64,000 nucleotides of DNA, taken from Spirochaetota bacterium. Its GTDB lineage: Bacteria; Spirochaetota; UBA4802; JAFGJZ01. The notes under the pieces were generated by a model that had not been told where the DNA came from, made no database searches, and saw only the letters and a list, made by a program, of their open reading frames with translations. Made by a program: the position numbers and the translations under genes. The stretch lies in the NCBI GenBank assembly GCA_016934935.1, contig JAFGRW010000064.1, forward strand, positions 62,001 to 126,000. Reading direction: 5' to 3'. Shown here one piece after another: positions 19,175-28,875 of the stretch; positions within the stretch are counted from its first letter, which is position 1; each line of letters starts with the position of its first letter.

Positions 19175-20497
19175 TTAATCCACAAAAGCCTTATAGATTG
19201 CCTTTATCGATTTTTCATAGTCGTTTTCATCTATACCGATGATAATGTTCAGCTCTGATGAACCTTGATCAATTACCCTGACATTAATTTTTTCTTCTGC
19301 AAGAGCACCAAAAAGTTTCGCGGCAACCCCCACCTTGTGAGCCATTCCATGACCAACCGTAGCAATTAACGCAAGATTATCTATCACCTTTATACTGTCC
19401 GGATTCATTTCCAGACGAATATCCTCTAACACATCATCTTCCACATCCGCAAATGATTTTGAATCCAATACGATACTCATAGAGTCGATACCGGTTGGGG
19501 AGTGCTCGTATGAGAGATTATGGTTTTCAAGAATTCCAAGTACCTTGCGTCCAAATCCTCTCTCTTTATTCATCATGCTCTTTTCTATGTGTATCATTGA
19601 AAAAGCTGTTCGACCGGCTATTCCGGTTATTACCTGCTTGGCACCTTCAGGTTCTGGTCCGATCATAGTGCCGGAATCTTCCGGAAAGTTTGTATTTCGT
19701 ATGTTAATCTTGATATCTTTATCACGGCATGGTGCAATAGCCTCATCATGTAAAACACTGGCGCCGCTGTACGACAGCTCTCTTATCTCGCGGTAACTGA
19801 CATAAGCCATGGGACGTGCGTTATCAACAATACGTGGATCGGCCATAAGAAGCCCGGATACATCAGTCCAGTTTTCGTAAACTTCGGCGTCACATGCCTT
19901 GGCAAGGATCGCTCCTGTAATATCGGAACCACCTCTTGTAAAAGTTTTAAGATTACCCTTTGTATCTGATCCGTAAAATCCCGGAACAACATAGATTTTA
20001 CTGTCATCAGATAATGACTCCCTTATATCCTGATACGACTGATCCAAAACCCTGTAACGGCTGTCAAACTTTATCAGTGGATAAGAATCCACAAATTCGG
20101 CCTCAAGATATTCGGCCATAATACGTGCGCATAAAAATTCCCCTCTACTGACCAGATAATCAGAAGTTACCTCGTCCGGAGTCTCCCGAAGCTGTTTTTC
20201 CAGTTTTAACAAATCGCCGTTTATTTCGGTTTTTAAGCCAAGCTCTTTTGTAATTTCAAGATAACGCTCACAAATAAGAGACCATGGCCCGCTTATATCA
20301 ACACCTTTAGTAGCCAAATCGTATGTTGAATAGAAGAGATCCGTTAATTTTGTCTCTTTGGAGTTTCTTTTGCCAGGTGCCGAAACCACAATAATTTTAC
20401 GCTTGCTGTCGGAATTAATTATATTTTTAATTTTTTTAAACTGCTCTGTATCTGCTACAGAACTTCCACCGAATTTGCATACCACTCTTTTTGACAT
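19175..20497 (-). CDS. lysC: Aspartate kinase
   Basis: This 440-residue aspartokinase phosphorylates aspartate in the first step to lysine, threonine and methionine. Motifs are 'CKFGGSSVADTEQFKKI' at the N-terminus and 'FTRGGSDITGAILAKACDAEVYENWTDVSGLLMADPRIV' around 185-225. Two ACT-type regulatory segments follow after about 290 ('DVEDDVLEDIRLEM', 'INVRVIDQGSSELNIIIGID'). Feedback control by an amino acid is therefore likely. The length is normal. SD GGAAGGTGAT lies directly before the ATG. The gene stands alone; no other pathway gene is in the window. The symbol is generic for a monofunctional enzyme. Confidence 0.93.
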   Translation of the reverse strand: MSKRVVCKFGGSSVADTEQFKKIKNIINSDSKRKIIVVSAPGKRNSKETKLTDLFYSTYDLATKGVDISGPWSLICERYLEITKELGLKTEINGDLLKLEKQLRETPDEVTSDYLVSRGEFLCARIMAEYLEAEFVDSYPLIKFDSRYRVLDQSYQDIRESLSDDSKIYVVPGFYGSDTKGNLKTFTRGGSDITGAILAKACDAEVYENWTDVSGLLMADPRIVDNARPMAYVSYREIRELSYSGASVLHDEAIAPCRDKDIKINIRNTNFPEDSGTMIGPEPEGAKQVITGIAGRTAFSMIHIEKSMMNKERGFGRKVLGILENHNLSYEHSPTGIDSMSIVLDSKSFADVEDDVLEDIRLEMNPDSIKVIDNLALIATVGHGMAHKVGVAAKLFGALAEEKINVRVIDQGSSELNIIIGIDENDYEKSIKAIYKAFVD

Positions 20498-20629
20498 ATC
20501 ACCTTCCCTTTTTAAGAATTTTTAGGTTTAGCATCTGGTTGTTTAACAATTGAGAACTTCGAAAAATTACCATATAAAACAGATTTATATGCTGCTTCTA
20601 TCTTGCCAAATACTTTTTTAACGGCTTAT

Positions 20630-21799
20630 TCAGGCCTTTGCCCTATTTAATAAGAAAATCAGGCCTCCTGTAAAACAGAGCCCCGCGCAAATAATTATAG
20701 CAATCAAATAACTACCTGTAATATCAAAAATCATACCACCGGTTGAAGGTCCTGTTAATCCTGCAAGGGCGTAACCCAAAAAAACATACGGATATACAAC
20801 AGAAAGATTCTCAAGCCCGAAAAACTGGGCACTCTCTTTTGCAAAGAGCACAAAATTGGATCCAAAACCAAACCCCGCTGAAGCGCATAGAGTAAGATAT
20901 ATAACACCATTTAACTTCAATATTCCCATCAGAAGAATGGAGGCACCCTGGAAAAAAAGTGCAGCTGTCAAAGCGCGATGTGCACCTGTATAGTCACTGA
21001 CAGCTCCCCACAATATTCTTCCAAGGAAATTGGCAATTGCAAAGACTGACACCCCGATAACAAGGATATGGTTATCGATCTGATACACGCCACCAATAGA
21101 TTTCAGGTTTCCGACTATGGTTAGACCGGCAAAAGTGCCCATGAAAATTCCAATAAAAAGAAGATAGAACTTCGGAGCCTTCAAAAGCAGACGCAGACTC
21201 AAACCATTATAACCGGTCGCAGAATAGGGAGAGCTGATCATGAATGTGAAAAAAAGAATTAAAACAAGATAGGTTAAAGCAATATATCTAAATATTTGTA
21301 ATACATTAATTCCGCTATTTAACATTGTTTCCGCGACAGAAGAAAGAATTACAGCCGCCAGCCCGAATCCCGCAGAAGCGATACCGGTAATCATCCCCTT
21401 CTTTTCGGGAAAGCATTTAACCGGAGAGGTTAATGCCGCCAAATATCCGAATCCAGTACCTGCTCCTGCAAGGACACCGATTCCGATAATTAAAATAAAA
21501 ATATTACCATGTGATAAAGATGCTAACAAATAGCCCGCGCTCAGAAACAGGGCTGAAAGCAGCACAATTCCCCTTGTACCTATTTTTTTTTCAATTTTGG
21601 CAGCAATAATCATTGTTACCGGGAAAACCGCGATCAGAAGACCGAATACAAGCTGAGTCTGTGTCGAACTAAGTCCATAAGCAGTTCTAAGTTCAGAAGC
21701 AAAGATACTCCATGCGTAAACACCGCCTATACACAGCATAATCGCGAAAGAAGCTATAACCGTTAAAATTTTTGATGTAAAACTTATCTGTTTTTCCAA
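20630..21799 (-). CDS. MFS transporter, oxalate/formate antiporter (OFA) type
   Basis: This 389-residue protein has 12 predicted membrane spans. The OFA-family opening is visible: 'MLCIGGVYAWSIFASELRTAYGLSSTQTQLVFGLLIAVFPVTMI'. So is the family's 'GAGTGFGYLAALTSPVKCFPEKKG' loop before TM5. Members exchange or import small carboxylates, and the actual substrate is unknown. It lies 150 bp downstream of the DUF4914 gene on the same strand, which suggests joint expression and possibly a shared metabolite (inference). Confidence 0.83.
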   Translation of the reverse strand: MEKQISFTSKILTVIASFAIMLCIGGVYAWSIFASELRTAYGLSSTQTQLVFGLLIAVFPVTMIIAAKIEKKIGTRGIVLLSALFLSAGYLLASLSHGNIFILIIGIGVLAGAGTGFGYLAALTSPVKCFPEKKGMITGIASAGFGLAAVILSSVAETMLNSGINVLQIFRYIALTYLVLILFFTFMISSPYSATGYNGLSLRLLLKAPKFYLLFIGIFMGTFAGLTIVGNLKSIGGVYQIDNHILVIGVSVFAIANFLGRILWGAVSDYTGAHRALTAALFFQGASILLMGILKLNGVIYLTLCASAGFGFGSNFVLFAKESAQFFGLENLSVVYPYVFLGYALAGLTGPSTGGMIFDITGSYLIAIIICAGLCFTGGLIFLLNRAKA

Positions 21800-21949
21800 T
21801 ATTGATCCACCTCTTATAACAGGGTTTGAACCGGTTCTGCTTTTCTATCAGTGTAATCCATTTATCCGAACCGGTAATATTTTATTTAATTCCGTGGTCA
21901 AAACCTATGTAAAACTCAAAAAATAAAACATCAGCCTACTCTCACGGCA

Positions 21950-23845
21950 CTATGCTTCACAGAATACAGGCTCTGCATCAATCAGCGCCTCATAATCTTT
22001 CACCGACCCTCCGTTCATAAAGCACTCGATAATTTTCTTACCAAGAGTGCATAGTTCAGGATCATTATAATACTGCTGCAGCTCCTGAGCAAAAAAATCC
22101 GAAAGAATTTTTGCGCCTTTATCATATGTTCCAATACCAATTTCACTCTGAAGCTCCGGCATTAGAAGATACTTTTCTATCTCCTGCCCCTCGATAACAA
22201 GACGATTAAGAGAGTAGCCAAGAAGAGATGATCTGGCTTCGACAAGCTCATGCGGCATGAATTTTACACCACCCCGGCGTGCGAGATATTCACGCATTAT
22301 CCACTGAGGATTAAAACCTACCTTCCACGCACCGACATGCTGATTAGGGCATAGTACATAGTGCACTTTTCCAGTACTTTCTATCTGCTTCAGTAACAGA
22401 TTTGCCTGGGTTATTTTTTTACCTGTTGCAAAAGGCCAGTAAGAGCCTACCCCTTCAGAACTCATTGCGCCGGTATCGATTATACTCGGATTTGCATGCC
22501 CACGAGGTGAGACCAGTCTCCATAACCAGGCAAGAGCCGGCGGTATAACATGGAATATACCCATAATACCGTATGTAGGATCATCCTTGTGGCACGGCGG
22601 AGTACGTACTCCAAAACTTCTTATATTTACACTTACCGGATGACTGACTATACCCGGCACGACATCACGTGACACGACAAAACGCGGATTCGGACAAGGC
22701 TTGCCGGGCTCATCTTCGGTATGTTCCCATACCAGAGCAGTACTGTTAGCCGGAGCATCCAGGTTAAGGAATAGAAGCGGTTTTACCGGATGTATAGCCA
22801 AAGATTCAATATCCGGATCCGTTCCGTAGTTCTTGATATGGTCAACCCGGATAAACCATCCAGCCTCGGCATCTATTACCCTTAGGGTGCCGTCTTTTTT
22901 TTGTATCGATGGATGGCAGACTGCCATATCATCAGCAACAGGTCTTAGATCACAGCCGCGTGGCAATACAAGCGACAGCTGTTCATTGCTGAGCACATTC
23001 TTTGCGAGAGTGATTGTTCCATCGTACTCTCGATGTATGTGTTCGTGCATTTCGCTTTTTCCGCCACCGCTTGCCCCTTCGTGCATTATGGTTACTCTAT
23101 TTTCATAAGGCGTTACTACCTGCACAACCGACGAATGTGTAGTTATCCAGTTTTCCTTCTCACCGAAGTCAATCAAAGCCGAATAGACTCCTTTTTTGGC
23201 GCTTGGCCCCGGATAAAGATTATAACTGAATATCTCATGAGCTTTTTTTGTCCTTTCATGAACAACGACCTGCTTCCCATCGAAATGGGTATGTCTGAAA
23301 GGCGGAGCTGTATAGATTGCTATTTTAATATCTGTTCCGTCATCAAGGGTGTTCCAGTCGACTATTCCCTGAAGCAGACCCAGTCCAAGACAGAAAAATC
23401 CGGCATTTACAGGAGCAATGGCGATACCGTAATATCCCATATCCATTTGGCCTGCTTTAAAAACAAAAGCCGCGAGCTCCTGATTCTGCATCCATTTAAG
23501 AGTTTCGTCTTTCAAAAGAGCAAAATCATTGCCTGTTGATTCTTTATATGTTGGTTTATCTGTTGAAAAAGCGTCTCCAATTAACATGCTTGCAGGGTCA
23601 CGCCTACGCATGTACGGATCAAAATAATTCACAGATATTCCATTTTTAACTCTGGATACGAGTGCCTCTTTAATCTCTCCTTTTCCCGGGATTTCATAGG
23701 AAACCATTTTCTCGCCATTTACTTCATTTAATATAGACAATTGATAAAGATCATCTATATTAGAAGCCATACTTACAGATTTGCATCCGTCTAAAACTTC
23801 CCTGGCAAAATCCGGTAGTTTCAGTTTTTGAATAATCTCTTTCAT
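21950..23845 (-). CDS. DUF4914-like protein with PEPCK-type P-loop
   Basis: This 631-residue protein appears to belong to DUF4914, which has no assigned function. A Walker A-like loop '[16 protein letters not shown]' lies at about residues 254-269, similar to the P-loop in PEP carboxykinase and HprK proteins, flanked by several His and Asp residues suited to metal binding ([26 protein letters not shown]). No signal or membrane segment is seen. A cytosolic nucleotide-dependent kinase or carboxykinase is a reasonable inference but unproven. Its downstream neighbour is an OFA carrier. Upstream, on the same strand, a strong hairpin terminator separates it from the DUF2294 gene or acts in its leader. 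Confidence 0.68.
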   Translation of the reverse strand: MKEIIQKLKLPDFAREVLDGCKSVSMASNIDDLYQLSILNEVNGEKMVSYEIPGKGEIKEALVSRVKNGISVNYFDPYMRRRDPASMLIGDAFSTDKPTYKESTGNDFALLKDETLKWMQNQELAAFVFKAGQMDMGYYGIAIAPVNAGFFCLGLGLLQGIVDWNTLDDGTDIKIAIYTAPPFRHTHFDGKQVVVHERTKKAHEIFSYNLYPGPSAKKGVYSALIDFGEKENWITTHSSVVQVVTPYENRVTIMHEGASGGGKSEMHEHIHREYDGTITLAKNVLSNEQLSLVLPRGCDLRPVADDMAVCHPSIQKKDGTLRVIDAEAGWFIRVDHIKNYGTDPDIESLAIHPVKPLLFLNLDAPANSTALVWEHTEDEPGKPCPNPRFVVSRDVVPGIVSHPVSVNIRSFGVRTPPCHKDDPTYGIMGIFHVIPPALAWLWRLVSPRGHANPSIIDTGAMSSEGVGSYWPFATGKKITQANLLLKQIESTGKVHYVLCPNQHVGAWKVGFNPQWIMREYLARRGGVKFMPHELVEARSSLLGYSLNRLVIEGQEIEKYLLMPELQSEIGIGTYDKGAKILSDFFAQELQQYYNDPELCTLGKKIIECFMNGGSVKDYEALIDAEPVFCEA

Positions 23846-23928
23846 TTAATCCTCCATTTTTAAGGAATCTATTTTTTCATGCTGCATATTCAATACCAGT
23901 TTCATGAGCAGGTTCTTTTCCCGGGCAT

Positions 23929-23973
23929 AAAAAAAGCCGGCACCTGAGAGCTGAATCTCATAAGTACCGGCTT
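23929..23973 (-). terminator. Strong minus-strand terminator, possible attenuator of DUF4914 gene
   Basis: Read on the minus strand, AAGCCGGTACTTATGAGA pairs with TCTCAGGTGCCGGCTT (bulged ~16-bp stem) and is followed by seven T. It lies 110 bp after the DUF2294 stop and 83 bp before the DUF4914 start. A second small pairing (CCTTTT/AAAAGG) precedes it. It ends the upstream gene, or controls the downstream one. Confidence 0.75.
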
Positions 23974-24083
23974 ACCCGAAGGCTCCTTTTAAAAAGGTTC
24001 CATCAAATCTTCCATATTTTAATACTGCTCCGCATCTTATTAAAGCTTGGAGACAGTGCTATTTCTGTTAATGCTTTAAGAAA

Positions 24084-24434
24084 CTAAATTTCAAATTTTC
24101 CGTTGAGTATAAATACGATAATTCGCTCACCTGTTTTTGTACTAATATCGGTATGAAGACTCAATACCTTCTTCTGAGTCACATCACCAACCATAACCTG
24201 AAGCATGGCCTTGGCACTCTCAAGCAGCTGCATTCTGACCTGTTTGAGAAGGCCCGCACCATCCGGATTTTGCGCCAACTTCTCTTCAGCAGGGGTTAAA
24301 ACACCCTTAAGCCTGACTACAACCATATCATCTATGATGGTTGTTTTGGTTTCTATGGGACCACGCCCCATATACTCCTTTTCGAAGCGGATAACTGTAT
24401 CCGAAATTTGCGCTTCTATTTGCCCTTTGGTCAT
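24084..24434 (-). CDS. DUF2294 family protein
   Basis: This 116-residue soluble protein matches the DUF2294 pattern I remember: 'RFEKEYMGRGPIETKTTIIDDMVVVRLKGVLTPAEEKLA', a helical middle, and a final 'SLHTDISTKTGERIIVFIL' strand pair. The function of the family is not established. It has its own strand-specific terminator downstream. SD AAAGGG lies about nine bases before the ATG. There are no functional hints from neighbours beyond co-orientation with the DUF4914 gene. Confidence 0.75.
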   Translation of the reverse strand: MTKGQIEAQISDTVIRFEKEYMGRGPIETKTTIIDDMVVVRLKGVLTPAEEKLAQNPDGAGLLKQVRMQLLESAKAMLQVMVGDVTQKKVLSLHTDISTKTGERIIVFILNGKFEI

Positions 24435-24709
24435 ATTACCAACCCTTTCGGCTGTTAGAAATGCATATTTTAAATCTCCGTGAGAAACAGATATTTAAAA
24501 TCTTCACTCTTTTTTACCATAACATTGACAGTTCTAAAATTGTCAAGTTTTTCATTTTTTATTTTTTACTACCTGAAAAATTTATCGAATTATTAATAAA
24601 AGACTTATAAAAAGAAAATTTTTGATTTTTACATTTTTTTAATTAAATTAGTTCCATAAACCAGATTTACTCTGCATCGGGAAATACTTGTTTTAAAAGG
24701 ATGGATAAG

Positions 24710-25990
24710 ATGAAACACAGGATTACATTTTTTATCGTGTCTGCCTTTTTTGTAATAATCTTTATCATATCGTTATCCTGTAACAAAAAAAACCCGGAGA
24801 CCAAACCCGTTACAATACGATGGTGGCATATCAATTCAGACAAACAGTCCCAAATTGTATTTCAAAATATTGCTAATGAATTTGAGAAAACCAATCCTGA
24901 TGTGATTATTAAAATTACCATGTTAGATAATATGGAATATAAACCGAAACTGGAACTGGATTTCGCTGCAGGTGACCCTCCGGACATATTTCATAGTTGG
25001 GGTGGAGGCGGTCTTGCCGAACAAGTCGAAGCTGGTCATCTGCGGGATATTACCTCTTATGTAAAAAGCGACAACTGGCAAAGCAAAATAAGCCCGATAG
25101 CTCTGGATATTTACAGCTACGATGGAAAGATTTATGGTTTTCCTCATGATCTTGGTGCAGTAGGTTTCTGGTACAACAGGGAACTTTTGAAAAAAGTCGG
25201 GTATACCAGCTTTCCGGAGACATGGCATGACTTTTACAAATTGTGCGACCGCCTTAAAAATGCCGGAATTACCCCGATATCTATCGGTATTGCGGACAGA
25301 TGGCCGGTAATGTACTACTGGGTTTACCTGGCAATGCGTATTGGAGGTGAAGATCTGTTTTCTGATATTTACAAAGGCAATATCAAATTTAATAACCCGG
25401 ATCTTATTAAAGCAGGACTGATAATGCAGGACCTGTTTAAACAAGGGTATTTTCAATCATCATCTATCGGTGATGACTTTAATACCCAATCGCGTTATAT
25501 GGGAGATGGCGACTGCGCGATGCAGCTTATGGGTCAATGGGCAGTTGCCATTCAAGCCCAAAGTGCCGAAAAGAAGGACGCGCTTTCGCATCTTATGATG
25601 TTTGCTCCATTTCCTTCTGTTCAAAACGGGAAAGGATCAATCAAGGATGCCATGGGCGGCTGTAACGGATTTGTTATCGGGAAAAATGCGCCTGATGAAG
25701 CAATAGAATTTCTTGAATTTTTTACCCGTGCGGAAAATCTTCAAAAATCTTTTGATGTGTTTCCGGCAATACCAACCGTTAACGAAGTTGTTATAAAAAA
25801 CGAGGGGCATAAGGCAGTAAAAAAATACCTTAATACCATGAGCAGCTTTAATCTTTATCCGGATCAGCTTTTTCCGCTTGAGACAGGTTCAATGATTAAT
25901 GAAGTCTCCGCACGAATCATGCTGGGCGAGCTTACCCCTGAAGAAGGGTGTAAAATACTTGATGAAACATGGTCCAGGTCAAAAGAATAG
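24710..25990 (+). CDS. ABC transporter sugar-binding lipoprotein (family 1)
   Basis: This 426-residue solute-binding lipoprotein has a signal with lipobox 'ISLSC'. The mature body is of the extracellular solute-binding family 1 (maltose/oligosaccharide group): 'TIRWWHINSDKQ', 'FAAGDPPDIFHSWGGGGLAEQVEAGHLRDIT', 'GKIYGFPHDLGAVGFWYNRELLKKVG', 'MGGCNGFVIGK'. No permease or ATPase genes are adjacent, so it is an orphan, either serving a distant transporter or sensing a sugar for the kinase next door. The ATG at 24710 is preferred over that at 24701, because AAAAGGA directly abuts the first ATG and is well spaced for the second. Confidence 0.88.
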   Translation: MKHRITFFIVSAFFVIIFIISLSCNKKNPETKPVTIRWWHINSDKQSQIVFQNIANEFEKTNPDVIIKITMLDNMEYKPKLELDFAAGDPPDIFHSWGGGGLAEQVEAGHLRDITSYVKSDNWQSKISPIALDIYSYDGKIYGFPHDLGAVGFWYNRELLKKVGYTSFPETWHDFYKLCDRLKNAGITPISIGIADRWPVMYYWVYLAMRIGGEDLFSDIYKGNIKFNNPDLIKAGLIMQDLFKQGYFQSSSIGDDFNTQSRYMGDGDCAMQLMGQWAVAIQAQSAEKKDALSHLMMFAPFPSVQNGKGSIKDAMGGCNGFVIGKNAPDEAIEFLEFFTRAENLQKSFDVFPAIPTVNEVVIKNEGHKAVKKYLNTMSSFNLYPDQLFPLETGSMINEVSARIMLGELTPEEGCKILDETWSRSKE

Positions 25991-26095
25991 AAAATTACTG
26001 GTTAACAAAACCAATGCAAACCAGAACACCGATATTCCGAATTTAATGATTTAAGATTAAAAGGTTTTATAATACCCGTATCTATAAAAATAGTA

Positions 26096-27595
26096 TTAAC
26101 TGATAACAGAGACCTGAATAATAATTGTAATTTCAAGCCCATGGCCGGTTGCAGAGAAATCGATGTTTCCCTGCAGTTTATTATTTACAAGTGATGAGAC
26201 GATAGAAAGTCCAAGCCCCATATGTTTTTTCCCTCTTGCAGTGGTAAAAAAGGGCTCAGAAAGCCTTGATATATTATCACTTGAAACTCCGGAACCGTTA
26301 TCGTAATAATCTATTTTCAAAAAATCATCATATTTAATGAAACTGATGTTGACCTTATCCGCGGATGTATGCTCTGCTGTATTATTAAGAAGCTGTTCAA
26401 ATATCTGATCAAGGTCGGCAACCCTTACACTAAGACCGTTGCATCCTTCTGAATTTATCACAGCTGCTATACCAGGCAGTTTTCGATTAACTTCTGCCTG
26501 TAAATAGTGATCCAGATAATCAGTTAATAAAACTTTACCACCTGATGATTGGTGATTAACACTCGCAAGTCGCTTGAATGTTTCTATCTGTGTTTTCATC
26601 TGTTCAAGATTGTCACGCATAAGCTCAAACCCTTCGATACCCTTATTTACATCGTGTAAAAACTGATCCTTTGTAATATTACCATCTTCCGTACAGCTTT
26701 TAAAACCCGAAAAAACAGATTGAAGGTAGCTGGACAGAGACACACAGTTACCAAGGGGAGTGTTAAGTTCGTGTGACAACCCTGCCACCATCTGAAAAAG
26801 AGATTGTTGAAACTGTGCATTATGCAGATAATTTTGAACCTCAGATAAATGAGTACGAGTACTGACCAGCTCTTTGGATGTCTTATCTGCAAGGCTTTTC
26901 AAAGAACGATTTAGTATGTATAACCTGAAAATGGTTAATATTATTATAATCGATGTAAAAAGCAGCAGTATGATTCTTAAAATGAAAAAGTTATATTGCA
27001 GTCTCGCTGATCGTGAAGCGATATTGGCTAAAAGCTCATTCAGTCTATCCGAATAGATCTGATCGAAAAGGGAATTCATCCCGCGCAGGCGCCCTATAAG
27101 CTGATAATATTGATAAGCAGACAAAGTTCCCATATGTTCTGTCGCGTCTTTTCCGGCCAAACCCGAGAGTCCGGCTCTGCCCTCCTTGAAGACAAGGGGA
27201 AGATCCGGCTGATCCAGGAAAAGATAACCATTGTCAATTAATTGCTGCCCCAAACGTAATCCGGCCTCGATACTGCTTAAAAACGCTTCAAGCGGTTCAC
27301 CAATTTGAGGGTCAAGATCAGAAGAATCTTTCTCTAATACTTTGATTTTAGTTTCGATATGTTTTTTTAACTGTTCGGCTTCGTTTAAAGTATCAACAAA
27401 ACCGTATGTGGTTAGCGTAAGCCCTTTGAGGGTTCCAACAAAAAGGTGCCAATCCGAATAGACAATATAGGTATTCATTTGAACATCCCTATATAGCGAA
27501 GTTCTGCGATAATTAATATCGTTTATAACAATATATCCAGTTAAACTAATGAAACAGGTAACAATAGCGGCAATTGGCCAATTTATCTTAATCAT
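26096..27595 (-). CDS. Membrane sensor histidine kinase (orphan)
   Basis: This 499-residue kinase has TM1 at about 8-25, an extracytoplasmic helical sensor to about 200, and TM2 at about 202-225. A coiled linker leads to the H-box 'LSHELNTPLGNCVSLSSYL' (about 275) and the ATPase domain: N-box 'FEQLLNNTAEHT', G1 'DYYDNGSGVSSDN', G2 'GKKHMGLGLSIVSSLV'. All catalytic boxes look intact. No response regulator lies nearby. The convergent neighbour is an orphan sugar-binding lipoprotein, which might present a ligand to it (inference). The ATG overlaps no other gene. Confidence 0.88.
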   Translation of the reverse strand: MIKINWPIAAIVTCFISLTGYIVINDINYRRTSLYRDVQMNTYIVYSDWHLFVGTLKGLTLTTYGFVDTLNEAEQLKKHIETKIKVLEKDSSDLDPQIGEPLEAFLSSIEAGLRLGQQLIDNGYLFLDQPDLPLVFKEGRAGLSGLAGKDATEHMGTLSAYQYYQLIGRLRGMNSLFDQIYSDRLNELLANIASRSARLQYNFFILRIILLLFTSIIIILTIFRLYILNRSLKSLADKTSKELVSTRTHLSEVQNYLHNAQFQQSLFQMVAGLSHELNTPLGNCVSLSSYLQSVFSGFKSCTEDGNITKDQFLHDVNKGIEGFELMRDNLEQMKTQIETFKRLASVNHQSSGGKVLLTDYLDHYLQAEVNRKLPGIAAVINSEGCNGLSVRVADLDQIFEQLLNNTAEHTSADKVNISFIKYDDFLKIDYYDNGSGVSSDNISRLSEPFFTTARGKKHMGLGLSIVSSLVNNKLQGNIDFSATGHGLEITIIIQVSVIS

Positions 27596-28001
27596 TCAGC
27601 TCCGTCCCGATTATTTTATCAAACGAATAACTTTATATGTACAGATATTAACAACACTCGTCAACAAACCATGCTCCTGCTTAATTATCACATTAAAAAA
27701 ATAAAACTGTGATGTTTACTACATAATTTACAAGCAAATAATTTTTAAGTTTTTTACATTACCAGGTAATATTCGATGTGAATAATCGAAATAATGACAA
27801 CCAGGTATGCACTAATGTAAGATTTGTATTAATCTCAAACTTTAGTCTTATGCAAACGTGGAATTGATTAAAAAAAAATCAGCTTATAATACTAAAGTTG
27901 GATCAAGAACATCAAATCAGAATACAAAACGGCTGTAATAACCTGGACACTAATGGCTTCATAAAAGTAAAATAGAGTTATTATAGAAAAGGAGAAAATT
28001 G
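27596..28001. other. Divergent AT-rich regulatory gap
   Basis: About 400 bp lie between the kinase (minus) and the SGNH lipoprotein (plus), with no gene visible. An inverted repeat TTCGAT/ATCGAA (27772-27777, 27785-27790) lies between two direct copies of ACCAGGTA (27761-27768 and 27800-27807). These are candidates for a regulator site. Confidence 0.4.
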
Positions 28002-28697
28002 ATGAAAACATTTTCAAAAACCTTAATCAAATTTTTAGTAATAGGCACCGTTGCTCTTTTTACCGGCTGTTCAGTTTGTAATCAAAGTGGTGGTGATGGG
28101 AAAGTAAAAGTTGCCTGTCTCGGAGCGAGTAACACCAGGGGGTATCAGATCGGTGATACCAGCAAAAATGCTTTTCCAGGACAGATACAGGCACTTGCCG
28201 GTGAAAAATGGGATGTTCGCAATTTCGGAGTTGGAGGGACATGTGTGTTAAGAGATGTTGGTATGAGCTACTGGAACACCCTGGATCTGTATCAGGCTAT
28301 TGAATTTGAACCGGACATAGTTGTTCTGGATTTTTGCTGGAACGACCTTAAGCCGGAAAATTGGAAATTACTGCCGGATCATTTTGTTGATGATTACACG
28401 GTGCTGATCAAGACTTTTCAGGAACTTCCTTCCAAACCAAGAATAATCATGCTCTATCCCCCGGTTTTCAGGGATGAAGCAGGGTTTACCGATTCGGCCT
28501 GGAATAGAATAAAACCGCTGCTTGATCAGGTTGCTCAAAAAAATGATATTGAAACGATAGACCTTTTCAGTACACATGCCCATATAAGAGAATACTATAA
28601 CTGGGATTCTGTTCATTTTTCCATCGAGGGTTGCAAATCTGTTGCGAAAGTAATTTATGACTACATACAGACCAAAACTGTCAGCCAGAATATATAA
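28002..28697 (+). CDS. SGNH/GDSL-type esterase lipoprotein
   Basis: This 231-residue lipoprotein (lipobox FTGC at about 24) carries an SGNH hydrolase domain. Block I reads 'ACLGASNTRGYQI' (nucleophile Ser in GASN rather than GDSL), block II 'NFGVGGTC' (Gly), block III 'FCWNDLKPE' (Asn) and block V 'DSVHFS' (Asp and His). All four catalytic or oxyanion residues are thus present. Such enzymes deacylate carbohydrates or lipids; a carbohydrate esterase working near GH43-type enzymes is plausible but not shown. The ATG at 28002 with SD AAGGAG is preferred over the TTG one codon earlier. Confidence 0.85.
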   Translation: MKTFSKTLIKFLVIGTVALFTGCSVCNQSGGDGKVKVACLGASNTRGYQIGDTSKNAFPGQIQALAGEKWDVRNFGVGGTCVLRDVGMSYWNTLDLYQAIEFEPDIVVLDFCWNDLKPENWKLLPDHFVDDYTVLIKTFQELPSKPRIIMLYPPVFRDEAGFTDSAWNRIKPLLDQVAQKNDIETIDLFSTHAHIREYYNWDSVHFSIEGCKSVAKVIYDYIQTKTVSQNI

Positions 28698-28875
28698 TTT
28701 AAGGTGAGTTGAATAATTTCGGTTAGCCGCCTTTATCTTCGTATGGTTTTTAGAAAAACTGCAGACAATAAATTTTTGTTTGCATCTTATGAGGGATCAA
28801 TAAGTATGCAAATAGTTATTGTTCGAGCTTTGTTTCTTCTGTACCACCAATTTTAAAAGATGCAGATGGTTTTTA

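Noticed and set aside
18857-19242. Open frames on both strands across the 19.0-19.2 kb repeats
   Set aside because: They translate the GC-rich repeat units, have no SD, and overlap the aspartokinase 3' end; best explained as repeat DNA.
23033-23539. 168-codon plus-strand ORF inside the DUF4914 gene
   Set aside because: It lies wholly within a longer convincing gene on the other strand.
23929-24010. Glycine or SAM riboswitch (because of a CTCTCAGG segment)
   Set aside because: The rest of the consensus of either class is missing; only the terminator stem is supported.
24923-25456. 177-codon minus-strand ORF inside the sugar-binding lipoprotein
   Set aside because: A shadow frame of a clear solute-binding protein gene.
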